NCBI GenBank assembly: GCA_029008095.1
Contig: JAQXJB010000019.1
Location: 62,001-126,000, forward strand
Reading direction: 5' to 3'
Origin: Clostridiales bacterium
Lineage (GTDB): Bacteria; Bacillota; Clostridia; Oscillospirales; Oscillospiraceae
DNA length: 64,000 bases
The position numbers and the translations under genes are program-made. A model generated the notes under the pieces. It saw only the letters and a list, made by a program, of their open reading frames with translations, searched no databases and was not told the origin of the DNA. Positions 1 through 8,880 of this stretch are shown one piece after another (position 1 is the stretch's first letter; each line of letters begins with the position of its first letter).

Positions 1-801
1 AAGCGGCGGTACGACAACGTGTTCAACGCCCTTGTGGAGCTTCTCAAATGCGGCGCGGTTCCGATCATAAACGAAAACGACACCACGTCCATCGAGGAGC
101 TGCGCTTCGGCGATAACGATACCCTCTCCGCTCAGGTGGCGGCGATGATACACGCGGATATGCTGCTGCTCCTTACCGATATCGAGGGACTTTATACCGC
201 CGACCCACGCAGGGACCAGACTGCGGAGCACATACCGTATGTTGAGGCTGTCACGCCCCGCATTGAGGCGCTGGGCGGAGACGCCGCTTCCGCTCTTTCG
301 AGCGGCGGCATGCGCTCCAAGATAACCGCCGCCGCTCTGGCCACAGCTTCGGGCGTGCCGGTGTTCATCTGCTCCAGCGCGGGAGAGAACGCCGTGATAA
401 ACGGCGTTGACCGCCTGGCAAAGGGCACATATTTTGCCGCCAGCAAGACCCATCTGAAGACCCGACAGCAGTGGATGGCCTTCTATACCGAGGGCAAGGG
501 ACGACTTTATGTTGATTCCGGCGCCGCCAAAGCCCTTGCTCAGGGCGGAAAAAGCCTGCTTCCCTCGGGAATAGTGGCTATCGAGGGCGAGTTTGCCAAG
601 GGCGACGTGGTGGACGTTTATTCCTCGGAGAATGTTTTTCTCGGGCGGGGAATTTCCGGATACGATAAGTCTGCCCTGGCTGCCGTGAAGGGCAGGCATA
701 CCGGCAGCCGCCAGACAGTAGCCGTCCACCGCAACGATTGGGTGGGCAGCGAAAAAATACGCCTTATCAAGGATGACGAGGAGGTCTGCGAGCATGAGTG
801 A
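1..801 (+). CDS. proB: Glutamate 5-kinase (partial, 5' end outside window)
   Basis: Catalyses ATP-dependent phosphorylation of glutamate, the first step of proline synthesis. The reading frame is open from the first base, so the N-terminal part of the kinase domain is missing. The amino-acid-kinase motif INENDT lies about 20 residues in, followed by the nucleotide-binding segment with LLLLTDIEGLYTADPR and the GGMRSKITAA stretch. The last roughly 80 residues look like the PUA domain common at the C-terminus of bacterial ProB (SLLPSGIVAIEGEFAKGDVV). Its stop codon overlaps the start of proA by 8 bases, so the two are translationally coupled. Family assignment is firm; the true start cannot be seen. 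Confidence 0.95.
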   Translation, partial: KRRYDNVFNALVELLKCGAVPIINENDTTSIEELRFGDNDTLSAQVAAMIHADMLLLLTDIEGLYTADPRRDQTAEHIPYVEAVTPRIEALGGDAASALSSGGMRSKITAAALATASGVPVFICSSAGENAVINGVDRLAKGTYFAASKTHLKTRQQWMAFYTEGKGRLYVDSGAAKALAQGGKSLLPSGIVAIEGEFAKGDVVDVYSSENVFLGRGISGYDKSALAAVKGRHTGSRQTVAVHRNDWVGSEKIRLIKDDEEVCEHE

Positions 802-2041
802 AGTGCGGGAAAAAGGTGCAATACTGAAAAAGGCCAGCCGCGTCATGGCTCTGGCCGGCAGCGAAGAGAAAAACGCCGCGCTGGCAGCCATAGCCGACGC
901 CCTTGAAGCGGACTGCGGGGAGATTACCGCCGCCAACGCCGTAGATATGGAGATCGGCAAAAAAAACGGCATGTCCCAGTCCATAGCCGACCGCCTGCTG
1001 CTCACTGAGAGCCGCGTAAGCGATATCGCCTCCGCTGTGCGGGAACTTATTGGCCTTACAGATCCGGTAGGCGAGATAATGGAGGAATGGACCCGACCCA
1101 ACGGCATGACCATCCGGAAGGTGCGTGTGCCGATGGGAGTTATAGGCATGATATATGAGGCGCGCCCCAACGTTACCGTGGATGCGGCCGCCATAGCCAT
1201 CAAGACCGGCAGCGCCATCATGCTGCGCGGCAGCTCAAGCGCGCTGAATTCCAATAAAGCTCTGGTGGCTGTTATGCAGAAGGCTCTGAAAAATACGGCC
1301 CTGCCCTCTGATACCGTCCAGCTCATAGAGGATAAGTCCCACGACTGCGTCAGGGAAATGCAGCGGCTGAATGAATATCTCGACCTGCTCATACCTCGCG
1401 GAGGAGCGGGACTTATAAGGGAAGTGGTGGATAACTCCAGCGTCCCTGTCATCGAGACCGGCACCGGCAACTGCCACATATATATCGACGAGACCGCCGA
1501 TGTGAAGATGGCGATAGACATCGTTCTCAACGCCAAGACCCAGCGTCCCTCCGTCTGCAACGCCGCGGAGACTCTGCTCATAAACGAAAATTGGGCAAAG
1601 GAGCATCTTACCGAGCTTGTGGATGCCCTGAAGGCGGCGGGCGTGGAGATACACGGCTGCGATAAAATGCTGGCCGTTTATCCCAATATGGACGCGGCAG
1701 GGGAGAGAGATTGGAGCGAGGAATATCTCAGCCTTCAGATAGCGGCGAAAATAGTTTCAGGAGTGGCCGAGGCCATTGACCATATTGACCGCTACGGCAC
1801 AAAGCACACCGAGACGATAATCAGCGAAAACCCGGAAAACGCGGCTCTCTTCCAGCGCTCTGTCGACGCTGCCGTGGTGAACCATAATGTTACCAGCCGC
1901 ATGACGGACGGAGGCATGTTCGGCTTCGGTGCGGAAATAGGCATAAGCACCCAGAAGCTCCATGCGCGTGGGCCGATGGGTCTGCGCGAGATATGCTCTT
2001 ATAAATATCTTGTATCCGGAAACGGTCAGATACGGAGGTAA
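794..2041 (+). CDS. proA: Gamma-glutamyl phosphate reductase
   Basis: NADPH-dependent reduction of gamma-glutamyl phosphate to glutamate semialdehyde, second step of proline synthesis. The 415-residue length is normal for the aldehyde-dehydrogenase superfamily member ProA. The catalytic cysteine is C255 in RPSVCNAAETLL, and the typical segments MGVIGMIYEARPNVTVDAA and GGAGLIREVV are present. An in-frame start 21 bases upstream (773) is possible, but the ATG at 794 has a GAGGAGG-like ribosome binding site at about 778-784 and gives the usual N-terminus. It overlaps proB by 8 bases and is followed after 2 bases by proC, forming one operon. Confidence 0.96.
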   Translation: MSEVREKGAILKKASRVMALAGSEEKNAALAAIADALEADCGEITAANAVDMEIGKKNGMSQSIADRLLLTESRVSDIASAVRELIGLTDPVGEIMEEWTRPNGMTIRKVRVPMGVIGMIYEARPNVTVDAAAIAIKTGSAIMLRGSSSALNSNKALVAVMQKALKNTALPSDTVQLIEDKSHDCVREMQRLNEYLDLLIPRGGAGLIREVVDNSSVPVIETGTGNCHIYIDETADVKMAIDIVLNAKTQRPSVCNAAETLLINENWAKEHLTELVDALKAAGVEIHGCDKMLAVYPNMDAAGERDWSEEYLSLQIAAKIVSGVAEAIDHIDRYGTKHTETIISENPENAALFQRSVDAAVVNHNVTSRMTDGGMFGFGAEIGISTQKLHARGPMGLREICSYKYLVSGNGQIRR

Positions 2042-2043
2042 GT

Positions 2044-2856
2044 ATGTCTGAAAAACTTGCTCTTCTTGGCTGCGGCTTCATGGCCGGAGCCATCGCAAAG
2101 GGACTTATTGAAAAAAACGTCATTCCAGCGAAAAATATCATCGCCATAAACGCTCATAATCCTGCCTCGGCGGAGAAATTTGCCGTCGGGTTGGGCACAA
2201 GCTTCGGCAGCGCCGAAGCGATAGCAGAGGCGGACGCGGTAATTATCTGCTTCAAGCCTCAAAATTATAAGACCGCCATGCCGGAGTACGCCGCCCATAT
2301 GCACCCAGGCCAGCTCCTTATATCCATAATGGCGGGTATTACCTCAGACGACATAAGAAGCCTGCTTCCCGAGGGAGTGGAGGTCATCCGCGTAATGCCT
2401 AACCTCGCTCTCGCCGTGGGTATGAGCGCCACCGGCTGCGCGGATGGGGACGCGACCCCGGAGCACCGCGCCCTGTGCCGTAAGATCTTCGGCTCTCTGG
2501 GCAGTATCAGCGAGGTGACAGAGGCTGACCTGACGGGCGTGACCGCGATAGCGGGCAGCAGCCCGGCCTATTTCTACTATCTGGCCGAATGCATGATAAA
2601 GGCGGCGGTGGAGGCCGGGATGGATGAAAATGCCGCTCAGACTCTCTGCAAGCAGGCATTTATCGGCACTGCCGAGCTTTGGAAAAACGACGATGCGCCT
2701 CCCGCCGAGATGCGCCGCCGCATCACCTCCGCCAAGGGCACTACCGACGCGGCCATCCGCGCAATGGAGGCCGCCGGTCTGGATAAAGCAGTGGCGGAAG
2801 GCATGGCGGCATGCCGTGAACGTTCCCTAAAAATGGGAATTGAGATGATGAAATAA
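2044..2856 (+). CDS. proC: Pyrroline-5-carboxylate reductase
   Basis: Reduces pyrroline-5-carboxylate to proline with NAD(P)H, completing the pathway of the two genes before it. The N-terminal Rossmann motif is LGCGFMAGAIAKGL. The C-terminal dimerisation domain carries the family signature around GSSPAYFYYLAECMIKAAVEAGM and the segment ITSAKGTTDAAIRAME. At 270 residues it is full length. It starts 2 bases after proA ends, so proBAC is a complete three-gene operon. Confidence 0.96.
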   Translation: MSEKLALLGCGFMAGAIAKGLIEKNVIPAKNIIAINAHNPASAEKFAVGLGTSFGSAEAIAEADAVIICFKPQNYKTAMPEYAAHMHPGQLLISIMAGITSDDIRSLLPEGVEVIRVMPNLALAVGMSATGCADGDATPEHRALCRKIFGSLGSISEVTEADLTGVTAIAGSSPAYFYYLAECMIKAAVEAGMDENAAQTLCKQAFIGTAELWKNDDAPPAEMRRRITSAKGTTDAAIRAMEAAGLDKAVAEGMAACRERSLKMGIEMMK

Positions 2857-2907
2857 GCAGTCCAACTGCGCAAGCAGCGGAAATATGTAAAAAACGGAGG
2901 AATATTT

Positions 2908-4128
2908 ATGAAGAAACTATTTGCAATAATTGTGGCCGCGGCTCTTTGCCTTGGTCTTGCCGCGCCGGCTTTTGCCGCGGATGACCTGCTCATAAGCCCA
3001 GCCCCCGCAGACGGTGTAAATGTATATGTAACTATCGTTGACGCGGGTGATATGGCTCTCATTCAGGCTCCCGTTTACGTCACTGACGTGGACACCGACG
3101 GCGCTCTCACCATCAACGATGCCCTTATCGCCGCCCATACCAAGTATTATAAGGATGGCGCGGATGGCTTCGTCACCCATACCGGCGACTACGGCCTGGC
3201 TATCGATAAGCTCTGGGGTGTTGAGAACGGCGGAAGCTATATGTATTACCTCAACGACGGTATGGCCTGGAGCCTTGTTGACCCCATAAGCGAGGGCGCT
3301 TACATCACCGCTTACGGCTTCCAGGACCTGGAGGGCTGGAGCGATGTTTATACCTTCTTTGATAAGCCCACCGCGACTGTTGCAGCTGGCGGGACTATTG
3401 AACTGACACTGAAGGGCTACGATTGGATGCTGGACCCCAACGGCGGCGCAAGCCCTATGGCAAACGTGAACATCTATGTCGACGGCGAAGCAGTCGGAAC
3501 GGCTACTGACAGCGAGGGCAAGGTCAGCATAACTCTCGGCAAGGTTGGCACTTACGCCATATATGCCATATCCGATACCGCTTTCCTCACTCCGGCCATC
3601 TGCACTGTCAAGGTCGGCTTTGCCGATGTTCCCGCCGATGAGTGGTATACCGCGGCTGTAAACTTCTGCTATAGCAACGGATGGATAGTCGGCGAAAGTG
3701 ATTCCGCCTTCTGCCCGGCCGCGAACATGAGCGCCGCTCAGTACATGACCATTATTTACAGAATGGGAGTAATGTACGGTATATACGATGGTACTCTTGC
3801 CACCGAGGGAGAGAATTGGCAGGAGGCTGCGAGCGTTATCAATGCCGACTGCGGCATCGCCATAGCGGATCTCAATGCCGATATCCGCCGCGATGAGATG
3901 GCCTACGTCACCGCGTATCTGCTCAGGAAGCTGGGCATAACCGGCGGCAATGCAGAGGCCTTCACCGACAGCGCTGAGTCCGCTTATGCCGAGGCTATCG
4001 AGTATATCCACTCCGTGGGCGCTGTGGACGGCTATGAGGACAACAGCTTCAGACCCGCTGCCAGCATCGAGCGCAGCGAGGCGGCTCAGGTCATCTACAA
4101 GATGGCAAACATACTGCCTGAAGTATAA
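2908..4128 (+). CDS. Secreted S-layer-homology protein with DUF4430-like domain
   Basis: The predicted signal peptide covers about residues 1-23 and ends in APAFA. Residues about 35-140 (VNVYVTIVDAGD, GGSYMYYLNDGMAWSLVDPISEGAYI) resemble DUF4430/transcobalamin-like domains that follow signal peptides in clostridial surface proteins. Residues 160-235 look like an immunoglobulin-like or carrier domain. Two S-layer homology units follow, at about 237-285 (FADVPADEWYTAAVNFCYSNG) and 350-398 (AIEYIHSVGAVDGYEDNSFRP). SLH units anchor proteins non-covalently to cell-wall polymers. It has its own ribosome binding site (ACGGAGG) and terminator, so it is probably monocistronic. The ligand is unknown; cobalamin binding should not be assumed. 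Confidence 0.8.
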   Translation: MKKLFAIIVAAALCLGLAAPAFAADDLLISPAPADGVNVYVTIVDAGDMALIQAPVYVTDVDTDGALTINDALIAAHTKYYKDGADGFVTHTGDYGLAIDKLWGVENGGSYMYYLNDGMAWSLVDPISEGAYITAYGFQDLEGWSDVYTFFDKPTATVAAGGTIELTLKGYDWMLDPNGGASPMANVNIYVDGEAVGTATDSEGKVSITLGKVGTYAIYAISDTAFLTPAICTVKVGFADVPADEWYTAAVNFCYSNGWIVGESDSAFCPAANMSAAQYMTIIYRMGVMYGIYDGTLATEGENWQEAASVINADCGIAIADLNADIRRDEMAYVTAYLLRKLGITGGNAEAFTDSAESAYAEAIEYIHSVGAVDGYEDNSFRPAASIERSEAAQVIYKMANILPEV

Positions 4129-4149
4129 AAATATAAGAAAACACAACAT

Positions 4150-4187
4150 TCGCCGGGAGCCTCCAGAAGAGATTTCCGGCGATTTTT
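4150..4187 (+). terminator. Rho-independent terminator of the SLH gene
   Basis: Inverted repeat TCGCCGG / CCGGCGA around a 20-base loop, followed directly by ATTTTTATTTT, 22 bases after the stop codon. Confidence 0.75.
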
Positions 4188-4268
4188 ATTTTATACTTGA
4201 CGTTGCAATTTGTCGGCATTTGATGTAAGATGTAAAATAATTTGCGAGATTTTTCGGGAGGCGGCAAT

Positions 4269-5750
4269 ATGAAAATAGGTTTTGATAACGAAAAGTATTT
4301 TGAGCTTCAGACCCAGCGTATCCGTGAGCGTGTTGATTCCTTCGGAGGGAAGCTCTATCTGGAGTTCGGCGGCAAGCTGTTTGACGATTTTCACGCGTCT
4401 CGCGTGCTGCCCGGCTTCCATCCTGACAGCAAGATGCAGATGCTGCTGAAAATGAAGGACGAAGCCGAGATCGTGATTGCCATCAACGCCGGCGACATCG
4501 AGAAGAATAAGGTGCGCGGCGATTTGGGCATAACCTATGATCTGGACGTAATGCGCCTTATCGACGCCTTCCGTGAGTACGGTCTCTATGTTGGCAGCGT
4601 AGTTCTGACGCAGTTTTCGGGGCAGACCTCCGCCGAGAAATTTGAGCGCAAGCTCCAGAACCTCGGCATAAAGACCTACCGTCACTATACGATTCCGGAG
4701 TATCCCACCAATATCTCGCTTATCGTTTCCGATGAGGGCTTTGGCAAAAACGAATATATCCAGACCACGCGTCCGGTGGTCGTTGTAACGGCTCCCGGCC
4801 CAGGCAGCGGCAAAATGGCTACCTGTCTCAGCCAGCTCTACCATGAGCATCTGCGGGGTGTTGGCGCGGGATATGCCAAATTTGAGACCTTCCCGGTTTG
4901 GAATCTGCCCCTGAAGCACCCGGTAAATCTGGCCTACGAGGCGGCCACCGTCGACCTTTCCGACGTGAATATGATAGACCCATTCCATCTGGAGGCCTAT
5001 GGCGAGACTACGGTGAATTATAACCGTGATATCGAGATATTCCCCGTTCTGGAGGCCATGTTCCGCAAGATACACGGACGGTGCCCCTATAAAAGCCCCA
5101 CGGATATGGGCGTGAACATGGCTGGATACGCCATTATTGATGACGAAATATGCCGGGAGGCTTCGCGCCAGGAGATAATCCGCCGCTTTTACGATACCCA
5201 GTGCGCTGTGCGCAAGGGCAATGCTGATATGGCTCAGGTGCAAAAGCTGGAAATGCTTATGAATTCCCTGAATCTGGAGTGCTCCGCCCGCCGTACCGTG
5301 CCCGCCGCTCTGACTGCCGCGGAAGTTACCGGCGGCCCTGCGACGGCTATCGAACTCAATGACGGAACTGTCGTCACCGGAAAGACCTCTGATCTGCTGG
5401 GCGCGTCCTCCGCGGCGCTGCTCAACGCGCTCAAGTCTCTGGCGAATATCGAGGACAGCGTGGAGCTTATTTCTCCCGAGGCGCTCACGCCTATACAAAA
5501 TCTGAAAATACAGCATCTCGGCAATAAGAATCCCCGCCTCCATACCGATGAGGTGCTCATCGCCCTGGCTATCAGCGCCGTGGATAATCCCCAGGCCGCT
5601 CTTGCATTGGAAAAACTGGACGAGCTCAAGGGCTGTCAGGTCCATTCCTCGGTTATCCTCTCATCAGTGGATGAGAATGTCTTTAAAAAGCTCGGCGCGA
5701 ACCTTACCTCTGAGCCTGTGTATCAGAACAGCAGATTGTATCATAAATAA
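4269..5750 (+). CDS. DUF1846 (UPF0371) family protein
   Basis: Matches the DUF1846 family, about 500 residues, of unsettled function. Recognisable segments are the N-terminal IGFDNEKYFELQTQRIRERV and YLEFGGKLFDDFHASRVLPGF, and the central VVVTAPGPGSGKMATCLSQLYHE, a phosphate-loop-like glycine-rich stretch. A longer frame opens at 4242, but the ATG at 4269 has the sequence CGGGAGGCGG just upstream, so I chose it (493 residues). There is no signal peptide, so it is probably cytoplasmic. It stands alone between two terminators. Confidence 0.85.
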   Translation: MKIGFDNEKYFELQTQRIRERVDSFGGKLYLEFGGKLFDDFHASRVLPGFHPDSKMQMLLKMKDEAEIVIAINAGDIEKNKVRGDLGITYDLDVMRLIDAFREYGLYVGSVVLTQFSGQTSAEKFERKLQNLGIKTYRHYTIPEYPTNISLIVSDEGFGKNEYIQTTRPVVVVTAPGPGSGKMATCLSQLYHEHLRGVGAGYAKFETFPVWNLPLKHPVNLAYEAATVDLSDVNMIDPFHLEAYGETTVNYNRDIEIFPVLEAMFRKIHGRCPYKSPTDMGVNMAGYAIIDDEICREASRQEIIRRFYDTQCAVRKGNADMAQVQKLEMLMNSLNLECSARRTVPAALTAAEVTGGPATAIELNDGTVVTGKTSDLLGASSAALLNALKSLANIEDSVELISPEALTPIQNLKIQHLGNKNPRLHTDEVLIALAISAVDNPQAALALEKLDELKGCQVHSSVILSSVDENVFKKLGANLTSEPVYQNSRLYHK

Positions 5751-5757
5751 AAATAGT

Positions 5758-5787
5758 CAAGGGACTGCCCGTGTGAGCAGTCCCTTG
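5758..5787. terminator. Bidirectional terminator between DUF1846 gene and spore-protein gene
   Basis: Perfect 11-bp arms CAAGGGACTGC / GCAGTCCCTTG with an 8-base loop. It lies between two convergent genes. Confidence 0.75.
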
Positions 5788-5802
5788 TTTGATACGGAGG
5801 GG

Positions 5803-5997
5803 TTACTGAATCTTGTTCTCGTAATCCTCAATCATCTTCTTGACCATCTGGCCGCCAATGGAACCGGCCTGCTTGGAGGTGAGGTCACCGTTGTAGCCCT
5901 GCTTCAGGTTTACGCCGACTTCGCTTGCAGCTTCCATCTTGAACTTATCCATAGCTTCGCGGGCATTGGGATTCATAATACCGTTGGATTTAGACAT
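5803..5997 (-). CDS. Small acid-soluble spore protein, alpha/beta type
   Basis: Proteins of this family coat DNA in dormant endospores. The 64-residue protein carries the two family signatures in degenerate form: the EAMDKFKMEAASEVGV segment and the GxxTSKQAGSIGGQMVKKMI segment with a DLTSKQ variant. The ATG at 5997 has AAGGAG upstream; a start 12 codons earlier would lack a ribosome binding site. The gene implies that the host makes endospores, or descends from a spore former. Expression would be expected from the forespore sigma factor G, but I did not identify the promoter. Confidence 0.9.
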   Translation of the reverse strand: MSKSNGIMNPNAREAMDKFKMEAASEVGVNLKQGYNGDLTSKQAGSIGGQMVKKMIEDYENKIQ

Positions 5998-6441
5998 TTC
6001 AATTTCTCCTTGTTTGTTTATTGGGTATCGCAATTGTATTTTTTCCGACCCGCTGTTTTATATTCTGCTAAATTTTTGATATAAAAAACCTCAAATTCAG
6101 AAACCTTTTTAGTCCCTGAAATACAGGGAAATTTCGTTGATTTTGCTTGGACGGAAAGCATAAATTATCGCTGAGCTTTCCTGGAGAAGTGTGCGTTGGC
6201 AATTTTATAAATCTATCTGATTGAAGTTGGCATGTTAAAATGATATACTGGTTAAAGCAGCGGGAGTCGAACCCGTGCCGGTTTTTTGGGGGGCGGATTT
6301 CCGCCCATGCTGCGTCAACGGTCTTGAAAATACTGACGCAGGGCAAGGACAACAAGACAATAAGCTGCGGTACGGGTTTAACTTCCGTTGACTTAAAAAA
6401 GATATTATTGCTGATAATGCTTATTATAAAGGAGACTGCGC
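5998..6441. other. Intergenic region with hairpins and a tRNA-like T-arm sequence
   Basis: No convincing gene. It contains a small-loop hairpin GGGCGGA-TT-TCCGCCC near 6290-6305, an 8-bp inverted pair CTGCGTCA / TGACGCAG further on, and, read on the minus strand near 6254-6268, a CGGG-TTCGACT-CCCG stretch like a tRNA T-arm. No complete cloverleaf can be folded around it. The 3' end must hold the promoter and AAAGGAG site of the MMPL gene. Confidence 0.5.
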
Positions 6442-8880
6442 ATGAAGGATAATACCTCGGGAAACGAAAGCTTTATGATGCGGCTGGCTACCTTTATTGT
6501 GGATAAGAGAAACCTGTTTTTCCTTATCACAATTATCGGGATCATTTTCTCCATTTTCTCCAGAAATTGGATACAGGTTGAAAATGAGCTTGCGGCCTTT
6601 TTGCCCGATCATTCCGCCACGCGGAAGGGTCTGGACATTATGGAGGATCAATTTGTCACCTTCGGTTCCGCTCAGGTGATGATATCAAACATTACCCTGA
6701 AAGAAGCCTGGGACATCAATGAGCGGATAAAAACTATGGAGGGCGTACAATCCGTAACGTTTGACGAAACCACAGATCATTATGCCTCCGCCTCCGCTCT
6801 TTATTCAATCACCTTCGACTACAGCGAAAAAGACCAGGCCTGTCTGGACGCGCTGGCAATGATAGAGGAAACCTTTTCCGACTATGACCTATATGTTTCC
6901 ACCTCACTGGGCAATTCAACTAAGGATATCATTGCTGCTGAGGTCAGAGTCATCATGGTCTATGTGGCCGTTATCGTGGTGGCGGTGCTGCTTTTGACCT
7001 CGCAGACCTACGCTGAGGTCCCTGTGCTGCTGATTACTTTTGTCGCCGCCATGATATTGAATCTTGGCACCAACTTCCTGCTTGGGAAAATATCCTTTGT
7101 ATCCAATTCCGTAACAAGTATCCTGCAGTTGGCTCTGTCGCTGGACTATGCGGTCATCTTCTGCAACCGGTTCAAGGAGGAGCACGAGACGCTGCCAATC
7201 CGGGAAGCGGCCATTGTGGCGCTTAGCAAGGCAATCCCGGAAATCGGGGCCAGCTCGCTGACCACCATCGGCGGACTGGTAGCCATGCTGTTCATGCAGT
7301 TTAAGATAGGCCCGGATATGGCTATCTGTCTTATTAAGGCAATTCTGTTCGCCCTGCTGTCAGTATTTATACTTATGCCGGGTCTTCTTATCCTTTTTGG
7401 GCCTTTGATGGACAAAACAAAGCACCGCAGCTTTGTGCCGAAGATACCTTTTGTAGGAAAGTTTGCCTATGCAACGCGTTTTATTGTTCCGCCGGTATTT
7501 GTGGCGGTGATTTTGCTCGCAATGCATTTTTCCGGGGATTGTCCCTATGTTTACGGATATGGAAGTATAGAAACGCCAAAGCTGAACCACGTCCAGATCG
7601 CGGAGCAGATGATAGACGACACCTTTACCTCCTCCGATATGGTGGCTCTGGTGTTTCCCAGCGGGGACTATGGAAAGGAACGGGCCATGCTGGAAGAACT
7701 GGAAGAGTACGATGAGGTGGCGTACACTATGGGGCTGTCCAACATCGAGGCTATGGATGGGTATATGCTGGCTGACAAGCTGACCCCGCGCCAGTTTGCG
7801 GAGCTGGCCGATCTTGACTATGAGTTGGCTCGGGTCGTTTACACCGCTTACGCCGCAAAGAATGAGGACTACGGGCAAATCGTAGGCAATATTTCCACCT
7901 ACAGCGTGTCACTGATGGATATGTTCCTGTTCGTCTGCGACCATCTGGACGCCGGCTATGTGACACTTGACGATGAGCAGTCAGATGCGCTCCATGAAGC
8001 CCAAAAGCAAATTGAAAATGCCCGCGTTCAGCTTCAGGGAGAGGCCTATAACCGTGTTCTGGTATATCTGGATCTGCCGGAGGGAGGCAATGAGCGGTAC
8101 ACGTTTTTGGACACTATTCAGGAGACGGCAGAGAAGTATTACCCGGGCGGCGATGTCTATGTGGTTGGCAACCTGACCACGGAATACGATTTCCAAAAGT
8201 CCTTCAGCAGAGATAACACAGTGGTCAGCATCGTCTCCATCCTGATAGTGCTTGTGGTACTGCTGTTTACATTTAAATCGGCTGGAATGCCCGTGCTGCT
8301 TATCCTTGTTATCCAAGGAGCTATATGGATCAACTTTTCCGTGCCCGCCTTTACCGGTACGCCTCTGTTCTTCATGAGCTACCTGGTGGTCAGCTCCATT
8401 CAGATGGGCGCAAACATTGATTACGCCATTGTGAGTGCCAGCCGGTATATGGAGTTGAAGTCCGAGCTGCCGCACCGTGAAGCTATTATTGAGACGATGA
8501 ATTTTGCCTTCCCCACGATAATCACCTCAGGAACCATTCTTGCGGTGGCCGGCACGCTGATCGGACAGATGACATCCGAGGCGGCCATTGTTGGCATTGG
8601 ACAGAGCCTGGGACGAGGTACCATTATCTCCATTATTCTGATCATGTTTGTCTTACCGCAGATCCTACTGCTGGGCGGCAGCTTTGTGGATAAGACCTCC
8701 TTCTCTGTCCCTGCTGTGGCCAGAAAAAAAGCAGCCAGCGGACGGGTCAAGGTGGACGGCCTGGTGCGCGGCGAGGTTTCCGGAACAGTGAGCGGCACGA
8801 TGCACGCCATAGTGGAGGGCGATGTGAATTTGAACCTGATTTCCGGTTCTGTACTGGAGGAGGCGGACGATGAAAAGTAA
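6442..8880 (+). CDS. MMPL/RND-family transporter
   Basis: An 812-residue polytopic membrane protein of the RND superfamily, MMPL type. It has the expected two-fold layout: TM1 at about 20-40, an extracellular loop, a helix cluster at 166-330, a helix at about 346, a second extracellular domain at about 370-590, and a second cluster at 591-730. The paired motifs are LSLDYAVIFCNRF in the first half and GANIDYAIVSASRYME in the second. Proton-driven export of lipids, peptides or surface polymers is the usual role; the substrate is unknown. The cytoplasmic tail at about 766-803 is unusual, with octad repeats (VDGLVRGE, VSGTVSGT, VEGDVNLN) suggesting a small beta-helix. Its last 11 bases overlap the giant surface protein gene. 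Confidence 0.88.
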   Translation: MKDNTSGNESFMMRLATFIVDKRNLFFLITIIGIIFSIFSRNWIQVENELAAFLPDHSATRKGLDIMEDQFVTFGSAQVMISNITLKEAWDINERIKTMEGVQSVTFDETTDHYASASALYSITFDYSEKDQACLDALAMIEETFSDYDLYVSTSLGNSTKDIIAAEVRVIMVYVAVIVVAVLLLTSQTYAEVPVLLITFVAAMILNLGTNFLLGKISFVSNSVTSILQLALSLDYAVIFCNRFKEEHETLPIREAAIVALSKAIPEIGASSLTTIGGLVAMLFMQFKIGPDMAICLIKAILFALLSVFILMPGLLILFGPLMDKTKHRSFVPKIPFVGKFAYATRFIVPPVFVAVILLAMHFSGDCPYVYGYGSIETPKLNHVQIAEQMIDDTFTSSDMVALVFPSGDYGKERAMLEELEEYDEVAYTMGLSNIEAMDGYMLADKLTPRQFAELADLDYELARVVYTAYAAKNEDYGQIVGNISTYSVSLMDMFLFVCDHLDAGYVTLDDEQSDALHEAQKQIENARVQLQGEAYNRVLVYLDLPEGGNERYTFLDTIQETAEKYYPGGDVYVVGNLTTEYDFQKSFSRDNTVVSIVSILIVLVVLLFTFKSAGMPVLLILVIQGAIWINFSVPAFTGTPLFFMSYLVVSSIQMGANIDYAIVSASRYMELKSELPHREAIIETMNFAFPTIITSGTILAVAGTLIGQMTSEAAIVGIGQSLGRGTIISIILIMFVLPQILLLGGSFVDKTSFSVPAVARKKAASGRVKVDGLVRGEVSGTVSGTMHAIVEGDVNLNLISGSVLEEADDEK

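Noticed and set aside
2917..4149. 410-residue open frame on the minus strand
   Set aside because: Antisense to the SLH protein gene; no family similarity, and the SLH gene has a signal peptide and ribosome binding site.
6240..6452. 70-residue frame reading RESNPCRFFGGR
   Set aside because: This kind of peptide is produced by reading tRNA-like sequence in the wrong strand; no ribosome binding site or family.
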